Below are positions 10,001 through 19,981 of a stretch of 64,000 nt of DNA, piece by piece. Each line of letters begins with the position of its first letter. The stretch's first letter is position 1. Location: contig OZ345368.1 of NCBI GenBank assembly GCA_977006965.1, forward strand, positions 2,232,001 to 2,296,000. The letters are read 5' to 3'. The notes under the pieces are model-generated. The model made no database searches. It was not told where the DNA came from and saw nothing but the letters and a program-made list of their open reading frames with translations. Source of the stretch: Phymatolithon calcareum (taxonomy: Eukaryota > Rhodophyta > Florideophyceae > Hapalidiales). The translations under genes were made by a program, and so were the position numbers.

Positions 10001-11529
10001 GGACAGAAAAAGGGAATGAAATCCGGCTTCCATTGTACGTAATCAAACCATTCGTACCAGAGCAATTCATTTCATCAAGTGTTCACTACACTAAGGCAAG
10101 GAACCCCCTGTTCATCGAGGCACGCAAAAAGGAGCTAGATGGTATGTGGGAGCGTGAAGTGTTTCGTTTGGTTCCAAAGTCTGAGGCGAATGGTAATCGA
10201 ATCTATCATGGCACGTGGATCGAGAAACTTAAGTCGGAGTGGAATGCAAAGTCAAGAATTGTTGTCTGTGCGACTAACGATTATGTTGAAGTTCTCACGT
10301 ACAGTCCGACCATACGCCGCAGCAGCACCCGCCTTGCATTTGCGTACGCCGCGTGCCGTCCGGACTTTACTGTGTCATGCCGCGATGTGACTCAAGCTTT
10401 CATACAAAGCGACACAAATCTCAGACGACCTGTGTACTTGCAGCTACCTCATGAGCTCCGAGAAGGAAACGAAGGCAAAGTGTTGAAGGTTGAAAAGACT
10501 CTTTACGGTTTACCTGAAAGCCCTATTAATTGGTTTGCGACATACACCGCGCACTACAAAAGTACACTGGGGATGGAAAGCATGCCACAGGATCCGTGTT
10601 TCATGGTCACATCTTCCAGGGAGAGCGGAGTCGACGGAATGGTTCTACTTCAGGTTGACGATTCAACGGCACTCGGTAACCCTTACTTCCACGCCAAGGA
10701 AGAGAATGCATCAAAAAGGTTTGAGAATCATGGCGCTGTGTTTCTATCTGCGAAACCAATTGAGCACAATGGAGCATTTCTTTCCATTGAGAAGAACGTG
10801 TACAAGATGGACCAGTCTCATCATGTGAAGAAGTTGTCAGAGATACAAGGAGAACTTCATGCTGAAGAAGGTTATGCTGCAATCAAGTCTATGAACGCGA
10901 TGGCTGCGTACCCTGCGTCACTCACTCAGATTGACTTTCTGTGCCACACTGCATATTTCTCCAAGGTCACCGCAAAATCTTACACGGATAAGCACCGAAA
11001 AGCGTTTAACTCGTTTGTTCGATACAGTAAGGAGTACCAGGATTTGGCTCTGTCGTTTGTGCCACTTGACCTGGACACAATACATGTGGCTGTCTTTACC
11101 GACGCGTCATTTGCAAGTAATGATGACGACTCCTCGCAACTGGGAATACTGGTAGCGCTGCGAGATGCAAAAGGTAATTGCAACGTTGTTCATGCCACAT
11201 CAGTTAAGGCGAAGCGTCGTGCAAGAAGCGTATTGAGTGCAGAAATGTTCGCGCTCATGGATGGTTTCGACTTCGGGTACATTGTCCGTGCAACGATGTG
11301 CAAAATAATGAAACGCGAAGTTGAGTTGCATCTGCTTACCGACTCAAGATCTGCCTACCATATCACCACCACTCTTGTCACAACGAAGGAGCGCCGTCTC
11401 ATGCTTGACGTTCATCTACTACGAGAAGCCTATGAGCGCCGGGATATTACCAAGATTTCATGGATTGCAGGAGAATCGAACGTAGCGGATTGCTTGACGA
11501 AGAGGAAGCATAATGGGACTATCTTGTAA
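7012..11529 (+). CDS. copia Gag-Pol polyprotein
   Basis: A 1505-residue single-frame polyprotein starting at an ATG 56 bases after the 5' LTR. Gag (about 1-450) has a Pro/Ser-rich linker near 155-205. A zinc knuckle lies at C459-x2-C462-x5-H468-x3-H472 instead of the usual CCHC. The protease region has D550 in the sequence DTCC where copia proteases have D(S/T)GA. Integrase has an HHCC zinc site (HRRMGH and CKAC) and a D764, D819, E855 triad with 35 residues between the last two. Reverse transcriptase has D1125 in DVTQAF and D1216-D1217 in LQVDDS. RNase H has D1364, E1411, D1444 and D1493. The domain order PR-INT-RT-RH is diagnostic of Ty1/copia. The stop is TAA. All replication domains are present, so the element could be active if the unusual protease works. 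Confidence 0.93.
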   Translation: MANLSDYLYGDALDNLDVSTLDQDVAQNIKEAMKYTTFDAEKIRKVKGAYTVLLKHYVDYRMETYFSQRYICEDLAEALYEDFENWDEALFRRLDGDTLRKLRDHMMMNGIGITKRSGYPIAKALFECLRDPESIPVVTERRVKYTRGNSERPGNSSPTPESPGTPQPPDPPADKPAQSRPSSPLPPPRPRDSPRAVSAENEGSSSKSRPRIYDISKCIRDDMKYSGLPDEDFDGKVANFKSALELVRITDEADALTAMPLFLKGQAALTFRTSIRNSVSTVTEALKKMKDIFLSEEARRANDTLWENLSFLSVRKIHKTSDHRSTLRLLFEEVERLRNCTSHAMKGDATVIEYITRAKLLAAVSGLDVFQHVRANPPTEYLRLRNALYDAATQADTGSVAFRSATTMGDLTPGSMLTDRRFRNYIPNRRPRSKNARDRSRKQEPARRELRYSGGNRDCWVCSKEGCHSSKHPIHERNGARSRMRSYVSEQLVSSDEEEMPASSNATEEVESDTSDSENVFLTMREESSFVVSRGGSAENTNNFMGIAIDTCCTHLCTVSKEQYYAYCAYTGQKPNIVPKRKSFNTTGGPVKSMGYSIVHIPFEPLCDLLRIKVHVFDYPSTAPMLLSYAEMEKQRWDIKISERKLTLADDPSKFVRYEKIRGLPIYRWNQEKNETMRWEDSISLYTEQQLRNIHRRMGHTPVRRLMKLLEATGREEDLSGDTRATLSRIAKSCKACQVLSKPPERFRFVIHDETRFNHEVVIDVMYLSDGALLHVICTGTKYQLGKFLPNGSAKAAWEAIRMCWIDILSGSPDIIRPDAGKNFIAKEFKDSAKLMGIHVETVPTEAHHKIGLVERYHKVVRTVYEKLKIDDPHMSRELRLSITFRCINDTPGIDGIVPTLVVFGTYPKLGLDTDPVAPANIRRAQAVKQATKLASQALHKTRLDLAAKRGPTANMEIIDSVKRLQNNAPVLVYREKEGWTGPLQFISADDHGAWIRTEKGNEIRLPLYVIKPFVPEQFISSSVHYTKARNPLFIEARKKELDGMWEREVFRLVPKSEANGNRIYHGTWIEKLKSEWNAKSRIVVCATNDYVEVLTYSPTIRRSSTRLAFAYAACRPDFTVSCRDVTQAFIQSDTNLRRPVYLQLPHELREGNEGKVLKVEKTLYGLPESPINWFATYTAHYKSTLGMESMPQDPCFMVTSSRESGVDGMVLLQVDDSTALGNPYFHAKEENASKRFENHGAVFLSAKPIEHNGAFLSIEKNVYKMDQSHHVKKLSEIQGELHAEEGYAAIKSMNAMAAYPASLTQIDFLCHTAYFSKVTAKSYTDKHRKAFNSFVRYSKEYQDLALSFVPLDLDTIHVAVFTDASFASNDDDSSQLGILVALRDAKGNCNVVHATSVKAKRRARSVLSAEMFALMDGFDFGYIVRATMCKIMKREVELHLLTDSRSAYHITTTLVTTKERRLMLDVHLLREAYERRDITKISWIAGESNVADCLTKRKHNGTIL

Positions 11530-11720
11530 CTAATGCAAACGAATCACCTAGACATTACGTTGGAAGGGTGGGTCGACAGAGATATCAACCCTGTTCATGT
11601 TATCGACAAGGCGAAAACATTGAAATCTGGCACTGAAGAAGCTCTTGAAAGACTTGAAGACCGCAAAGATAATCGGAGTAATTCGAATGATGGTTTATCA
11701 TTCGAAGAAAAAAGCCCGAG

Positions 11721-12346
11721 AGTCTCGCTAACGACCGGCAGCGAGTTTATCAATCCGTTGGGGACCGACAGTCAAATGGAATTACCGTTGCCTGCTAGCA
11801 ATGTCGACCGACTGTGAGCCAAGAAAGTCTACTGGCGCGGATTACGAACGGTGTGAAACGCATTGTGTCGCGCGCTGACACTTCGGATACCTTGCGAGAA
11901 TGTAGCTAGACAGTCAGAGGTAGATGGAGTGATGTAGAGACTACTTAAGCGGTGATCGAAGTCTTTCTCGAGGAAGTCACCACTATCAACTTTACCAACC
12001 ACAACCTAACCCCCAAGGATATCGAAAGATAAACTTACTCTTCCGACGAAAGTCAGCAACGCATTCACACTGCCGAGCAACCGTCCATTGCGTACCATTG
12101 GACTGGACCACTCCTGCCGACGTCACTACATCCTTACGGAGTTTCTGACCCAGCAGAGTTGGCGCACCTTGCCGAAGTCACTACATCCCATCGGAGTTTC
12201 TGACCAAGCGAGCTGTAAGACATCCTGCCGAAAGCACTACATCCCTCCTGGAGTTTCTGCCTAGACAAGTTGTATGGACGTCCGGCATCTGCCGTCGTCT
12301 CATTAGGGAGCTGAACAAGTGGTTCGGTTCCTGGATACTCACGACA
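11721..12346 (+). repeat. 3' LTR of the copia element
   Basis: Identical to the 5' LTR over the compared length except for its first base (A for T). It is followed directly by the target duplication GTGAA at 12347-12351. Confidence 0.93.
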
Positions 12347-12351
12347 GTGAA

Positions 12352-12995
12352 ACTCCCCTTCAGCATGATATCAAATATTTTGTGTCTGGAGTCACACTGG
12401 CGCTTCTCATCCGCAGTCATGAAGCGACTTTCTTCACGTCGAATCTAACTTGGGAAGTTGCACAATTTCTGAGACAAATGGGGAAAATGTTGGTGCTACC
12501 TGCGTTTTCCCAATTCAATCATTCAAAGTGAATGAGTACTTCGGCCAACGCTACCATATCCCTCCTGCAGTCCCAAAACATCTTGAGCTCTCAATTGCAG
12601 CATACCACGGTACAGGTGTAAAGATTGTTCTTGACTGCACAATACCCGGGCACTAACGTCGATTCGCTATTGATACGTCCGAAACACTTTAGCTGTCAAT
12701 AGTTTGTACCACGTTCGAAAGTGACTTTTCAAAAATGTTTCCTTCGACCAGGGTAGTCATTTCCTCCCAAGAGATTTCTTTGTACAGAGAAACGAAGTCG
12801 AGTAACAGCTCCGATGCATCCATCGCCGCACTTGTGTTATACCACAAACAAAGTTGTAGCCAGACTGAAGATTTGAAAGCGTTTGTCCGAGCGTTAGTCG
12901 TGCGTATTTTGTCAAAAGATATTTTCTATGCTAGTCCTAGTGTTGTAAAAGACTTTTTTTGTCCCCGGTCACGTGTTACAGTTTTGCACTATTTA
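12352..12995. other. unassigned sequence right of the copia element
   Basis: No gene is recognised. A short plus-strand frame at 12450-12656 and another at 12735-12995 are open but match nothing I know. The minus-strand start at 12420 belongs to the frame interrupted by the copia element. Confidence 0.35.
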
Positions 12996-14133
12996 GGGAG
13001 ACTGGAGGTACATTCACTCGCGGCGGCTAAAGACTCTCCGGGAGGTAAAATACCTCGGGGTAACACTAACGGAACAGGGAGTCTCAGACACCAAACTGAC
13101 AGAAAGGATCAAGAAATCCAAAAATGTGCTTGGGTATCTCCGACGGCTGGGCGTGTTTACTAATGGTGTCCATCCTGCGAGGGCGATTAGGCTGTACAAA
13201 TCGCTTGTGCAGTCAAGATGGGAATATGCCCTTCACCTCTCACCTTGGACTGCGAAGGTGGCTTCGGAAGTCAGGAAGGTTGAATCTATGTTTTTCGGGC
13301 AAATCCTTGGGAAACCAGGAAAAAGAAGCTTGGACAGGTGCAGGGCCATGTGCCAAATACTCCAACCCAAGGTAAGAAGAGACGTCCTTGCAAGACGATT
13401 TGTGCAGAGATTGATAAGAAGACGCGATGCGCTGATATCTGGTCCAACAACAGAGATCGCGAGCAAGGAACGTCAAGAAGCGGAGAGAGATATTGTCCAT
13501 GCGAAAGTGAATGGTTTCCTGTGCGAAGCAGCAAACGAAACGATAGCTACGACAAACATCAAGAAATACCAAAGAAACAAGATACTGGAGGCCACAGAGG
13601 ATGCGGAAAAGTCGAAAAAACGACCTATACCGCACGCGAAAGTGTCGTTACCGCCGCACCTTCTCTTCAACTCAAGGAGACATAGAACACTTGCCATCAA
13701 GTGGTTATTTGGAATGTTCCCTCCAATGAGCACCTCTACCCTTATCGAAATCACCGGCCAATGTGGAAAAGATGCCATCGAAGACGTGATAAATGGCCTT
13801 GAAAAGGACAGAATCTCCAAAGAAGACAGCGCCTGGACTAAGCGAGCACTCGACGAGCTCCTAACCATTATTCAGGCTGTGGACAAGCAAGGACTACCCG
13901 CAAATTGAAATTACAGCGTGCCACAGGACAGGGGAGTAACTTTCCCCCTCGAGGTCCCGAAGGAGACCAGAGGTGGGTTTTTGTAGTCCACTGAGTCGTG
14001 TCACACCAACAAGAAAAGAAAACCCCTTCAGGACAGAATCTAGCCAAAACCCCTTGGCCTTAGGAAAGTTTCCCCGAGCGTCAGCAGATGCGTTGGTAAC
14101 TTTTAAATAAAAATCTACCTTTCTTCTTCTTCT
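12996..14133 (+). mobile_element. 5'-truncated LINE, family 1
   Basis: A non-LTR retrotransposon tail. It begins inside the reverse transcriptase (block EVKYLGVTL near 13043) and runs through the C-terminal domain. The 3' UTR has AATAAA at about 14107 and ends in a TTC-repeat tail (14118-14133). A short minus-strand fragment of the same 3' end lies at 52.82-52.89 kb. Target duplications were not found. Confidence 0.8.
13021..13908 (+). pseudogene. LINE reverse transcriptase C-terminal fragment
   Basis: The frame is open from about 13012 to the TGA at 13908. It has the RT thumb-type block YLGVTLTEQG, followed by RLYKSLVQSRWEYALHLSPW, which recurs in every LINE family in this window. A basic region and the block RHRTLAIKWLFGMFPP follow. 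The frame has no 5' half with endonuclease or RT catalytic residues, so it is a truncated copy and not a working gene. The apparent ATG at 13126 is internal. Confidence 0.8.
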
Positions 14134-14169
14134 TCATTAGTGGACACTTCCGCGAACTGCGACATCAAC

Positions 14170-14724
14170 ATGGCATCGACGGCGCGGGAAAGGGGGACAA
14201 CAACAACACCGGGCCGTGCGATGCGACTCACTGAGGAAGTGTTCGGTGCAGCTGCCGCGAACGCTGCTGGGCTGGAAACCGTTGGTGTAGAGTACCCCAA
14301 CTTTGTGCGCGCCCAAGGTGACGGGAGTGGCTCTGCTGGTGACGGTAAGGATTTGTTCGCACGACTACAGGAAGAAAAGAATAGAAAAGATGCGGAACGG
14401 GATGCGGAGCGTACGGACGAAAGGGCCTTGGTAGAGGAGGACATCGCATTTCTTGGTGGCATTGAAGCTGTGGAGCGCGCACGCGCAGCAGACGGCGAAG
14501 CGGCGGAGCGTGCAGAGGTGTCCGCTTTTTTGGAGAAGCGTGAAGCAATTCAGCGGGGCGTCGCTGCTGCCAAAGACGCCTTTGGTGTTGATCGCGCTCT
14601 GGAGGCTATCGCTGGCGCGAGGCGAAAGGAGGATGCGCGCAGCAAGAGACCTCGCGGGACGCTTGGACTGATCAAGGTTGTTGCGAAGCGGAATAGGATA
14701 GACGGGGATGCCATGGACAGCTAG
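14170..14724 (+). CDS. FAM192A/Fyv6-domain protein (splicing factor)
   Basis: A 184-residue frame from the ATG at 14170; the upstream GTG at 14140 is not a credible eukaryotic start. The central part, LFARLQEEKNRKDAERDAER followed by an EEDIAFL block and a charged coiled coil, matches the FAM192A/NIP30/Fyv6 N-terminal domain. A C-terminal block GLIKVVAKRNR is also family-like. Yeast Fyv6 and human FAM192A act in the spliceosome around the second splicing step. The TAG at 14722 is followed in the same frame by 55 more codons ending in a Ser/Glu-rich tail (SSSEEESEQE) at a TAG at 14892. That acidic tail resembles the usual family end, so the first TAG may be a nonsense mutation or assembly error. 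A cyclophilin gene of the same pathway follows at 15081. Confidence 0.65.
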   Translation: MASTARERGTTTTPGRAMRLTEEVFGAAAANAAGLETVGVEYPNFVRAQGDGSGSAGDGKDLFARLQEEKNRKDAERDAERTDERALVEEDIAFLGGIEAVERARAADGEAAERAEVSAFLEKREAIQRGVAAAKDAFGVDRALEAIAGARRKEDARSKRPRGTLGLIKVVAKRNRIDGDAMDS

Positions 14725-15080
14725 AATGTTAATTACACGCCCATAGCACGGACGAATGTGGAAACTGATAAGCTGCGAGTAGCTCAAGAAGTGAAAAATT
14801 CGGTCTCAGTACCAACGGGGATTCTGGAAGGATATGAGGACGTGAGTAGTAGCGAGGAAGAAAGCGAACAAGAAGGCGGACGCGACACATAGCGCCAGCC
14901 TCGGCACAAAGTTTTATTTTTGCAAAGAGGATGCTTGGAGGATTCGACTAAAGATGTAGGTACTGTACGAGTATGATAAAATCAGAGAGCCTGAACTGTA
15001 AGGAAAAGTCCAAAAGCATGGGCCCTTCATCAGTCGAGGACCTAAACGATCTGCGCTGTCTATTACATTCGCACTGTGCA

Positions 15081-15357
15081 ATGTCGAGCGTGTATGCGCT
15101 CGAACCGGGGACGCGGGGATTGTTAACGCTGCGCACAACACACGGGCCTATATCCGTAGCACTTTGGGCAGACGAGAGCCCACCTGCGGGGCGGAACGTG
15201 GTGCAGCATGCATTGAATTCCTATTACGATGGGTTAGCTTTTCATCGTGTCGTTCCCGGGGTCTTTATCCAAGGTGGCGACCCTTCGGGTACTGGATATG
15301 GTGGTGCACTTGCGTTTCCTGGTCCGCTGCGTCGCGAGGCACACGGACACGCTTGGT
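15081..15357 (+). pseudogene. CWC27-type cyclophilin, truncated
   Basis: The ATG at 15081 starts a peptide with the cyclophilin core: FHRVVPGVFIQGGDPSGTGYGG at about residues 55-76, with the Arg and Gln of the peptidyl-prolyl isomerase site. The opening MSSVYALEPGTRG and the ISVALWADESP block match the CWC27/SDCCAG10 spliceosomal cyclophilin. Similarity stops at REAHGH, about 90 residues in, exactly where the hAT element begins. The remaining cyclophilin barrel and C-terminal tail are not found after the element. The frame runs on to 15461 through transposon sequence. It was probably a working splicing-associated isomerase before the insertion. Confidence 0.75.
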
Positions 15358-15478
15358 ACCAATATTTTTTTATTGTTTTTATTGCAATATATTGCAGTAA
15401 AGCCGTAATTGCCCTGAGAGGTACTTATTGTAATAATTATTGCAAAAGTAATGGCATATGATCGAAAATCAAGATATA

Positions 15479-15510
15479 CCAGGGGATAGTAATATGTAAC
15501 TATCCCCTGG
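15479..15510. repeat. inverted repeat, 12-bp arms
   Basis: CCAGGGGATAGT and its complement separated by 8 bases, inside the left part of the hAT element. Function unknown. Confidence 0.7.
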
Positions 15511-15807
15511 GTACACCCTTGCCCTCCTTGGCGCTGGCAAGATCATCGTACACGGCTGCGGTACAGGATCTGGAAGGGAAATTTACGGAAAAGGGTTATA
15601 GAAGCCCCCCGCACAGTTTACGTATTGCCATCCGAATCTGCGGCATCCAATTGCTGTCAGGAATTCTGCTCTGCTATCGATGCCTCTCGATAAATGCAGA
15701 CACGTTGACCAGCATTGACTCGGAAATTGTTCCCGAATGCTGTCTTGCTCACGATCTCTTGGACTTCACACTCCTGCGAATTTCTCTGCCAAAACACTAC
15801 GTCCCGA

Positions 15808-17638
15808 ATGTCAAGCAACGGACGCAAACCAGGCCCAAAAGAAGTTGTTAAGGTGCTAACGCAGAAGCTACGTGAAGAAGAACGCGATGACCAGTCTCGC
15901 AGAACCAGAATATCACGCTATAAGGCGCCTTTTAACATCCTTCTCTGTCCGAATGGTGCGGACTGCCGGGACAATGTTGAAATCGCTTTTGAAAAAGGAA
16001 AGGGGTATGCTAACCCATACAGCCACTTAAAGAGTTGCATATCTGGAGGAAGCGAAGATCACGTTTTTCAGGTCTACAGAGATGCGCTGGCCAGTCTACG
16101 GCGCCACCAAGCAAGCTTGTTTATCGCCGCGCACTCACCAATGGCATTTCTTGCAACTGATAAGGAAAAGACCATGTACGGGTACATTAGACTTGTCGTC
16201 TATATGTCCTTCCCGGTGCCACATGTTCAAAGCGAGGAATATCGCAAGTTTTCGTGCTTCCGTGAGAAGTTCTCCACTCGGATATTCAAAGAGACATTAT
16301 TCAGGCTCGTTGAGCTCGTCGAACTGCGAATAAGAGACGATATTGCTGATATCAAAGGAGCCATTATGCACGATGGCTGGAACGCCAATGAGACACATTG
16401 TTTGGGTGTATAAGGCTTTTTCATGAGACGTGTGAAGATGCTGGAAAGAAGCACCGCGCGCGAGAATGAAGAGCTCGCTATTGTGCATCTTTCTGTGAGT
16501 CCTATTGCGATAGTAGAAGATGATGATGTTCAAGGAGGCATGTCGGATCTTGAAACCACTACGTTCAACGCACACGCTCACATGCGTCAACTAGAAGACG
16601 TGTTCAACTCCTTCGGGGTCAACGTGCATATCTGGGCAGTTTGTCAGGCTTCTACAACTGCAATGTCAACAAGTCATTCGCCAGGCTTATGGAAATCGCT
16701 CATGTTACCTGTGCTAGTCATAAGGTCAACCTAGAGGTGAACAAGATGGTTGTCAGTGAAGATAGACTCCAAGCAGCGATAGACTCAGTGCATGCAACGA
16801 TGAAGGACTGCAAAAACTGAAGAACCGAGCAATACTATGCAACCTTACTGAATTGGCTCCAGTTATGTATTTTGAGACACGTTCGTCCGGAAAGTATCAT
16901 ATGCTCAAGCGCTTCAAGCGTATACGCGAGCAGTTAATCGACGCGGAAAAGGCGGAAGGAGCAGCGATAGCTATGGACGAGAGCGAGCAGTTCCGCAACA
17001 GATCTATGCTGTACCCAAGTCAGTTTAAGCAAACCAACCAGGTAAATCTGGAACTACAGAAGCACGGTGCTTCGTTGTCGGACTGTCGCCTAGCTCTTGA
17101 TGAGTTGATTTCAGCAATCGAGTAGTGCAAGTACGATGTCAGCTTGGAATACACTACATTTCATTACGTGCATCAATTTTGTGTGACCCACCATTCGAGT
17201 CGGGAGTTGTTAAGATACAGCGCGCTGAGTCCGACACTATGACAAATGAAAAGAAGGATGCATGCAAGAAGCTCAAACTGGAACACGATGACGGTATAAC
17301 AAGCTCCATCGGCGGATCAGGTCAAGGCCGGCTGTCGATGGGGGAAAGATTTGCCGTAAAAATGCGCAAGCGCGCCGAGGTCCGTGAGAAACATATAAAA
17401 TTGCGGCTTTATTCTTAGATCAACTGCCGACGTGGAGAGGCTTTGGTTGGTGGCCAAGAATGTTTTAACAAACAATCGAAAGAGGATGACACCGTTACTA
17501 ACAGAAGCTCTGCTGTTTCTTAAAGAGAACAAAGGTTACTGGGACCAGCAAGCGGTCTCCGCGGCGATGAGCACTGCCCGGAGCGTAAGAGTGATCCAAC
17601 GCGTGAGTGAAGACATGGCGCAGGAGGACCTGAATTAG
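15808..17638 (+). pseudogene. hAT transposase remnant
   Basis: Starts at the ATG at 15808. Successive blocks are an N-terminal zinc-finger-like region, IMHDGWNANETHCLGV (16365-16410, the first catalytic region), NVNKSFARLMEIAHVTCASHKVNLEV (about 16665-16740), and a C-terminal dimerisation block ADVERLWLVAKNVLTNNRKRM (about 17425-17490). These occur in hAT order. Breaks include a TAA at 16411 and frame changes near 16650, 16820 and 17410. The order of blocks makes hAT likely; the breaks make activity impossible. Confidence 0.7.
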
Positions 17639-17767
17639 ATTCTGTTATTGCAATTGATATTGGAAGAATGGTCAGATATTGCAATTCTTATTGCCTTCAA
17701 CCTTGCATTATTTGTATTGCAATTGCTATTGCATCATGTGCCCGAATAAATAACAATAATATTGGTA

Positions 17768-18120
17768 GTATCTGCTGACCCCAGTATTGGCCGTCTTGAT
17801 TGATTGATTAGGCTGGAACGTACCGAAGGAATCATTGCGGTTATTATCATACCCAGCGCATCCGGTTGCTTGCCGATGTCGCCAGGTTGGCGGTGTACCG
17901 TTTACAAATTCGCCGACGAAGGCAGATCTCCGATAGAGTTGTATTTTTTTAATTGTTCCCTCATTTAGTAGTCTTACAGTGAGCTGGGTACTGGTCGCAA
18001 GAGCTCCGGCAAAACCTAGCACTAGTTTATATAGTATCCTACTTTGACCTTTGTGAAAAGAGGAAGGCAGCTCACGGTCCGCACCAAAGAGCCCCAAAAA
18101 GACAAAAATATCTCAACCTC
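17768..18120. other. unassigned sequence between hAT and gene B remnant
   Basis: No recognisable gene. A minus-strand frame at 17726-18097 crosses the hAT end and resembles nothing I know. Confidence 0.35.
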
Positions 18121-18122
18121 TT

Positions 18123-18153
<31 letters not shown>

Positions 18154-18158
18154 TTTTA
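18121..18158. repeat. CT microsatellite
   Basis: A run of CT dinucleotides with a few TTT interruptions. On the minus strand it adds an Arg/Glu run to the end of the gene B frame, which shows that the real 3' part of that gene is missing. Confidence 0.9.
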
Positions 18159-18169
18159 CCCCCACACTA

Positions 18170-19981
18170 TCCCTGATATACAGCCAAGCAGGGGCTTGAG
18201 AGTATTCTTCGCCTTGGCCTATGTTGACATAGAATTGACATAGCTTTTTCATCTCGAACTGTGCGATCTGGACCATCCATGGGGGCCAAGCAGACCAATA
18301 CGTAAAATCGTACTGGGTCCCTAGCTCTTCCATGGAAACCACTTTAACCGGAGATGATATTTTGGAATGAAATGCTTCATCTCGAAGACTCTCACGCTTG
18401 GATAGTAATCGAGTCTGCCTCCAATGTTTTTTTGCAGAAATTCTCCCCATGAATGCGTCCTTCCAATCCTGCCAGTTGAAGAATAGTTCTTCCGGGTGCA
18501 ACTCCACCGATAGTGCCTGTGCATCTGCGTCGCATCTTAGCACTATGTGGACTTTCTGCGGTCCTCCAATCGGCGTCACTGAGAATTGCTCTTGAAATGC
18601 AATGGCTTGCTCGCCTTGTCTTGCAGATGCTAACGGTCCCTTGTCCTGATGCTTTTCCAGTTTCAAGGATGGAAAGCCAAGTATGGCCAGCATGATCAGG
18701 AACGAAGACTCTCGAATGTCTTGGCTCTCTCTAGAGAAGTCTTTACCCAGCTTCCAATACAAATATGCTTCAACTTCCCACAAGAGTCGCAGGCCCAAAT
18801 TGCTTCTTTGCACATGCCGATCATTTTCATCTCCTTCTTCATCTTTCACAAAAGCCGTGCGCAATTGCTTACTGCATCGGAATCTGACTCCGACAGGTGC
18901 GACGCTTGATTTCCACCCTTCTATTTCTCCTTGTTCATTCTTTTCAACCCACTCGGCTAAACTGCTCCTCACAGTCTCAAACACACAGCCGAGAAATCGA
19001 GGTGTTTCGGGAACGATTCAGGTGATTGTAACATTTCGCTTCGGAGTCTGCTTATTTTGAGTTCGTACTGATCCTGGAAAACGGACGTTTTTCTTCTCGG
19101 GCTCGTACGTTCGACAAATGATTCGTGTTCTGCGAGATAAGTGACAAGGCTTTCCCCTGATTCAAGGGCAAGAATATTGTCGACATGAACGCTCGCCTGA
19201 AAGACAAGGCAGTTTGGGTTATTGGTCCATTGGAATGCACCAAGGAACTCTTTTCGAATTGGTATTCCACTAAAAAATTCAGTGCAATCTTTACTGAAGT
19301 CGTACCCCAGCTGATACAGGAGATTTTCAATTCGAGGATCTTCGGCATTCCAATCAACGAGCGAAGTTGCGTGTTCTACAATTCTCTCAAGAGCCCGTTT
19401 AACTCCATCTTTCAGCATGAAATCATCTTCAATGAAGGTTGCAAAACAAGTAAGCTGTGTTGCAGAGGTATTTTCAACTGCCTTGCGACGAGCTTCATCG
19501 AGCTCGTTTAAGGACGCCTTGTGCCAATCATCTTGTGAAGCGTCTCTGATCGTCGCCTCGTGATTGCCGAAATCAAAATCGTTTTCCTGTACATCCACGT
19601 AGGGAGATTTGAATCCTTTCATCTGAAAAGAAAGCGCTCATTGGTCTCTGATCTCCATCCATGACGTCTGAAAACGGACCGTCGCGTTGCAAGGCGAACC
19701 TATCGGCGAAAGGAGAGAAGCAAATCGTTCTGTGGATCCCATATCGTCGACAGATCCGTGGGTCGTAAGTAAATAAGCCTGAACAGCGAGTCCGCGGGAC
19801 GCGTCCAATTTGACCCTGCTTATTGTCGTCTTCCCTCCAGAGTAATTCATGGACAGCTCTCTGGTATGCTCAAGCCAATGATGTGCAAATTTGGCAAGGA
19901 AAGAGACCAACCAACGAACAGCGTTTTCCTCGCGCTTTGCTGACTTCAGAAAACTTGCCACGAGCTGTGACATAGCATTAA
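18170..19981 (-). pseudogene. Sel1-family membrane protein paralogue, 3' part (gene B)
   Basis: Homologous to the middle of gene A, with blocks RWLVSFLAKF, DDWHKASLNELD, ILGFPS and SVTPIGGPQK in the same order. Defects are: loss of everything upstream of 19981, where a retroelement begins; a TGA at 19638 where the 24.2 kb copy has TGT (Cys); a frameshift near 18975 between FSAVCLRL and ETVRSSLAEW; and loss of the Sel1 repeats after the block WSAWPPWM. The junction that is frameshifted in gene A is intact here, showing that the two frames of gene A are normally one. The missing 5' half lies at 24.2-26.1 kb, so this was probably a single gene split by insertions. Confidence 0.8.
19594..19981 (-). 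repeat. 388-bp direct repeat of the gene, left copy
   Basis: Matches 24200-24587 over 388 bases without indels and with four substitutions, about 99% identity. It flanks the truncated copia element on its left side. Confidence 0.93.

Larger units (their letters stand above)
6330..12346 (+). mobile_element. complete Ty1/copia LTR retrotransposon
   Basis: A 6017-bp element with two 626-bp LTRs and the 5-bp target duplication GTGAA at 6325-6329 and 12347-12351. One uninterrupted Gag-Pol frame lies between the LTRs. The LTRs match at every base I compared, except that the first base of the 3' LTR is A instead of T. Identical LTRs mean a very recent insertion. A purine-rich run (GAAGAAAAAAG, about 11705) just before the 3' LTR is the likely polypurine tract. 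No standard TGG-type primer-binding site follows the 5' LTR; some copia elements prime from an internal tRNA fragment. The element interrupts a minus-strand frame of unknown function. Confidence 0.95.
15358..17767 (+). mobile_element. hAT-family DNA transposon, decayed
   Basis: The ends are 10-base inverted repeats, TACCAATATT at 15358 and AATATTGGTA at 17758. Subterminal regions are rich in ATTGCAAT motifs on both sides (15380-15450 and 17650-17740), typical of transposase-binding repeats. The interior encodes a hAT-like transposase with stops and shifts. No 8-bp target duplication could be recognised, so the exact ends are uncertain. The insertion ends the cyclophilin frame. Confidence 0.65.

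Noticed and set aside
12450-12656. Possible Argonaute PAZ-like ending (VNEYFGQRYHI)
   Set aside because: A single short resemblance with no surrounding PAZ or PIWI motifs in any frame.
18022-18180. Arg/Glu-rich C-terminus of the gene B frame
   Set aside because: It is a CT microsatellite read on the minus strand, not a domain.
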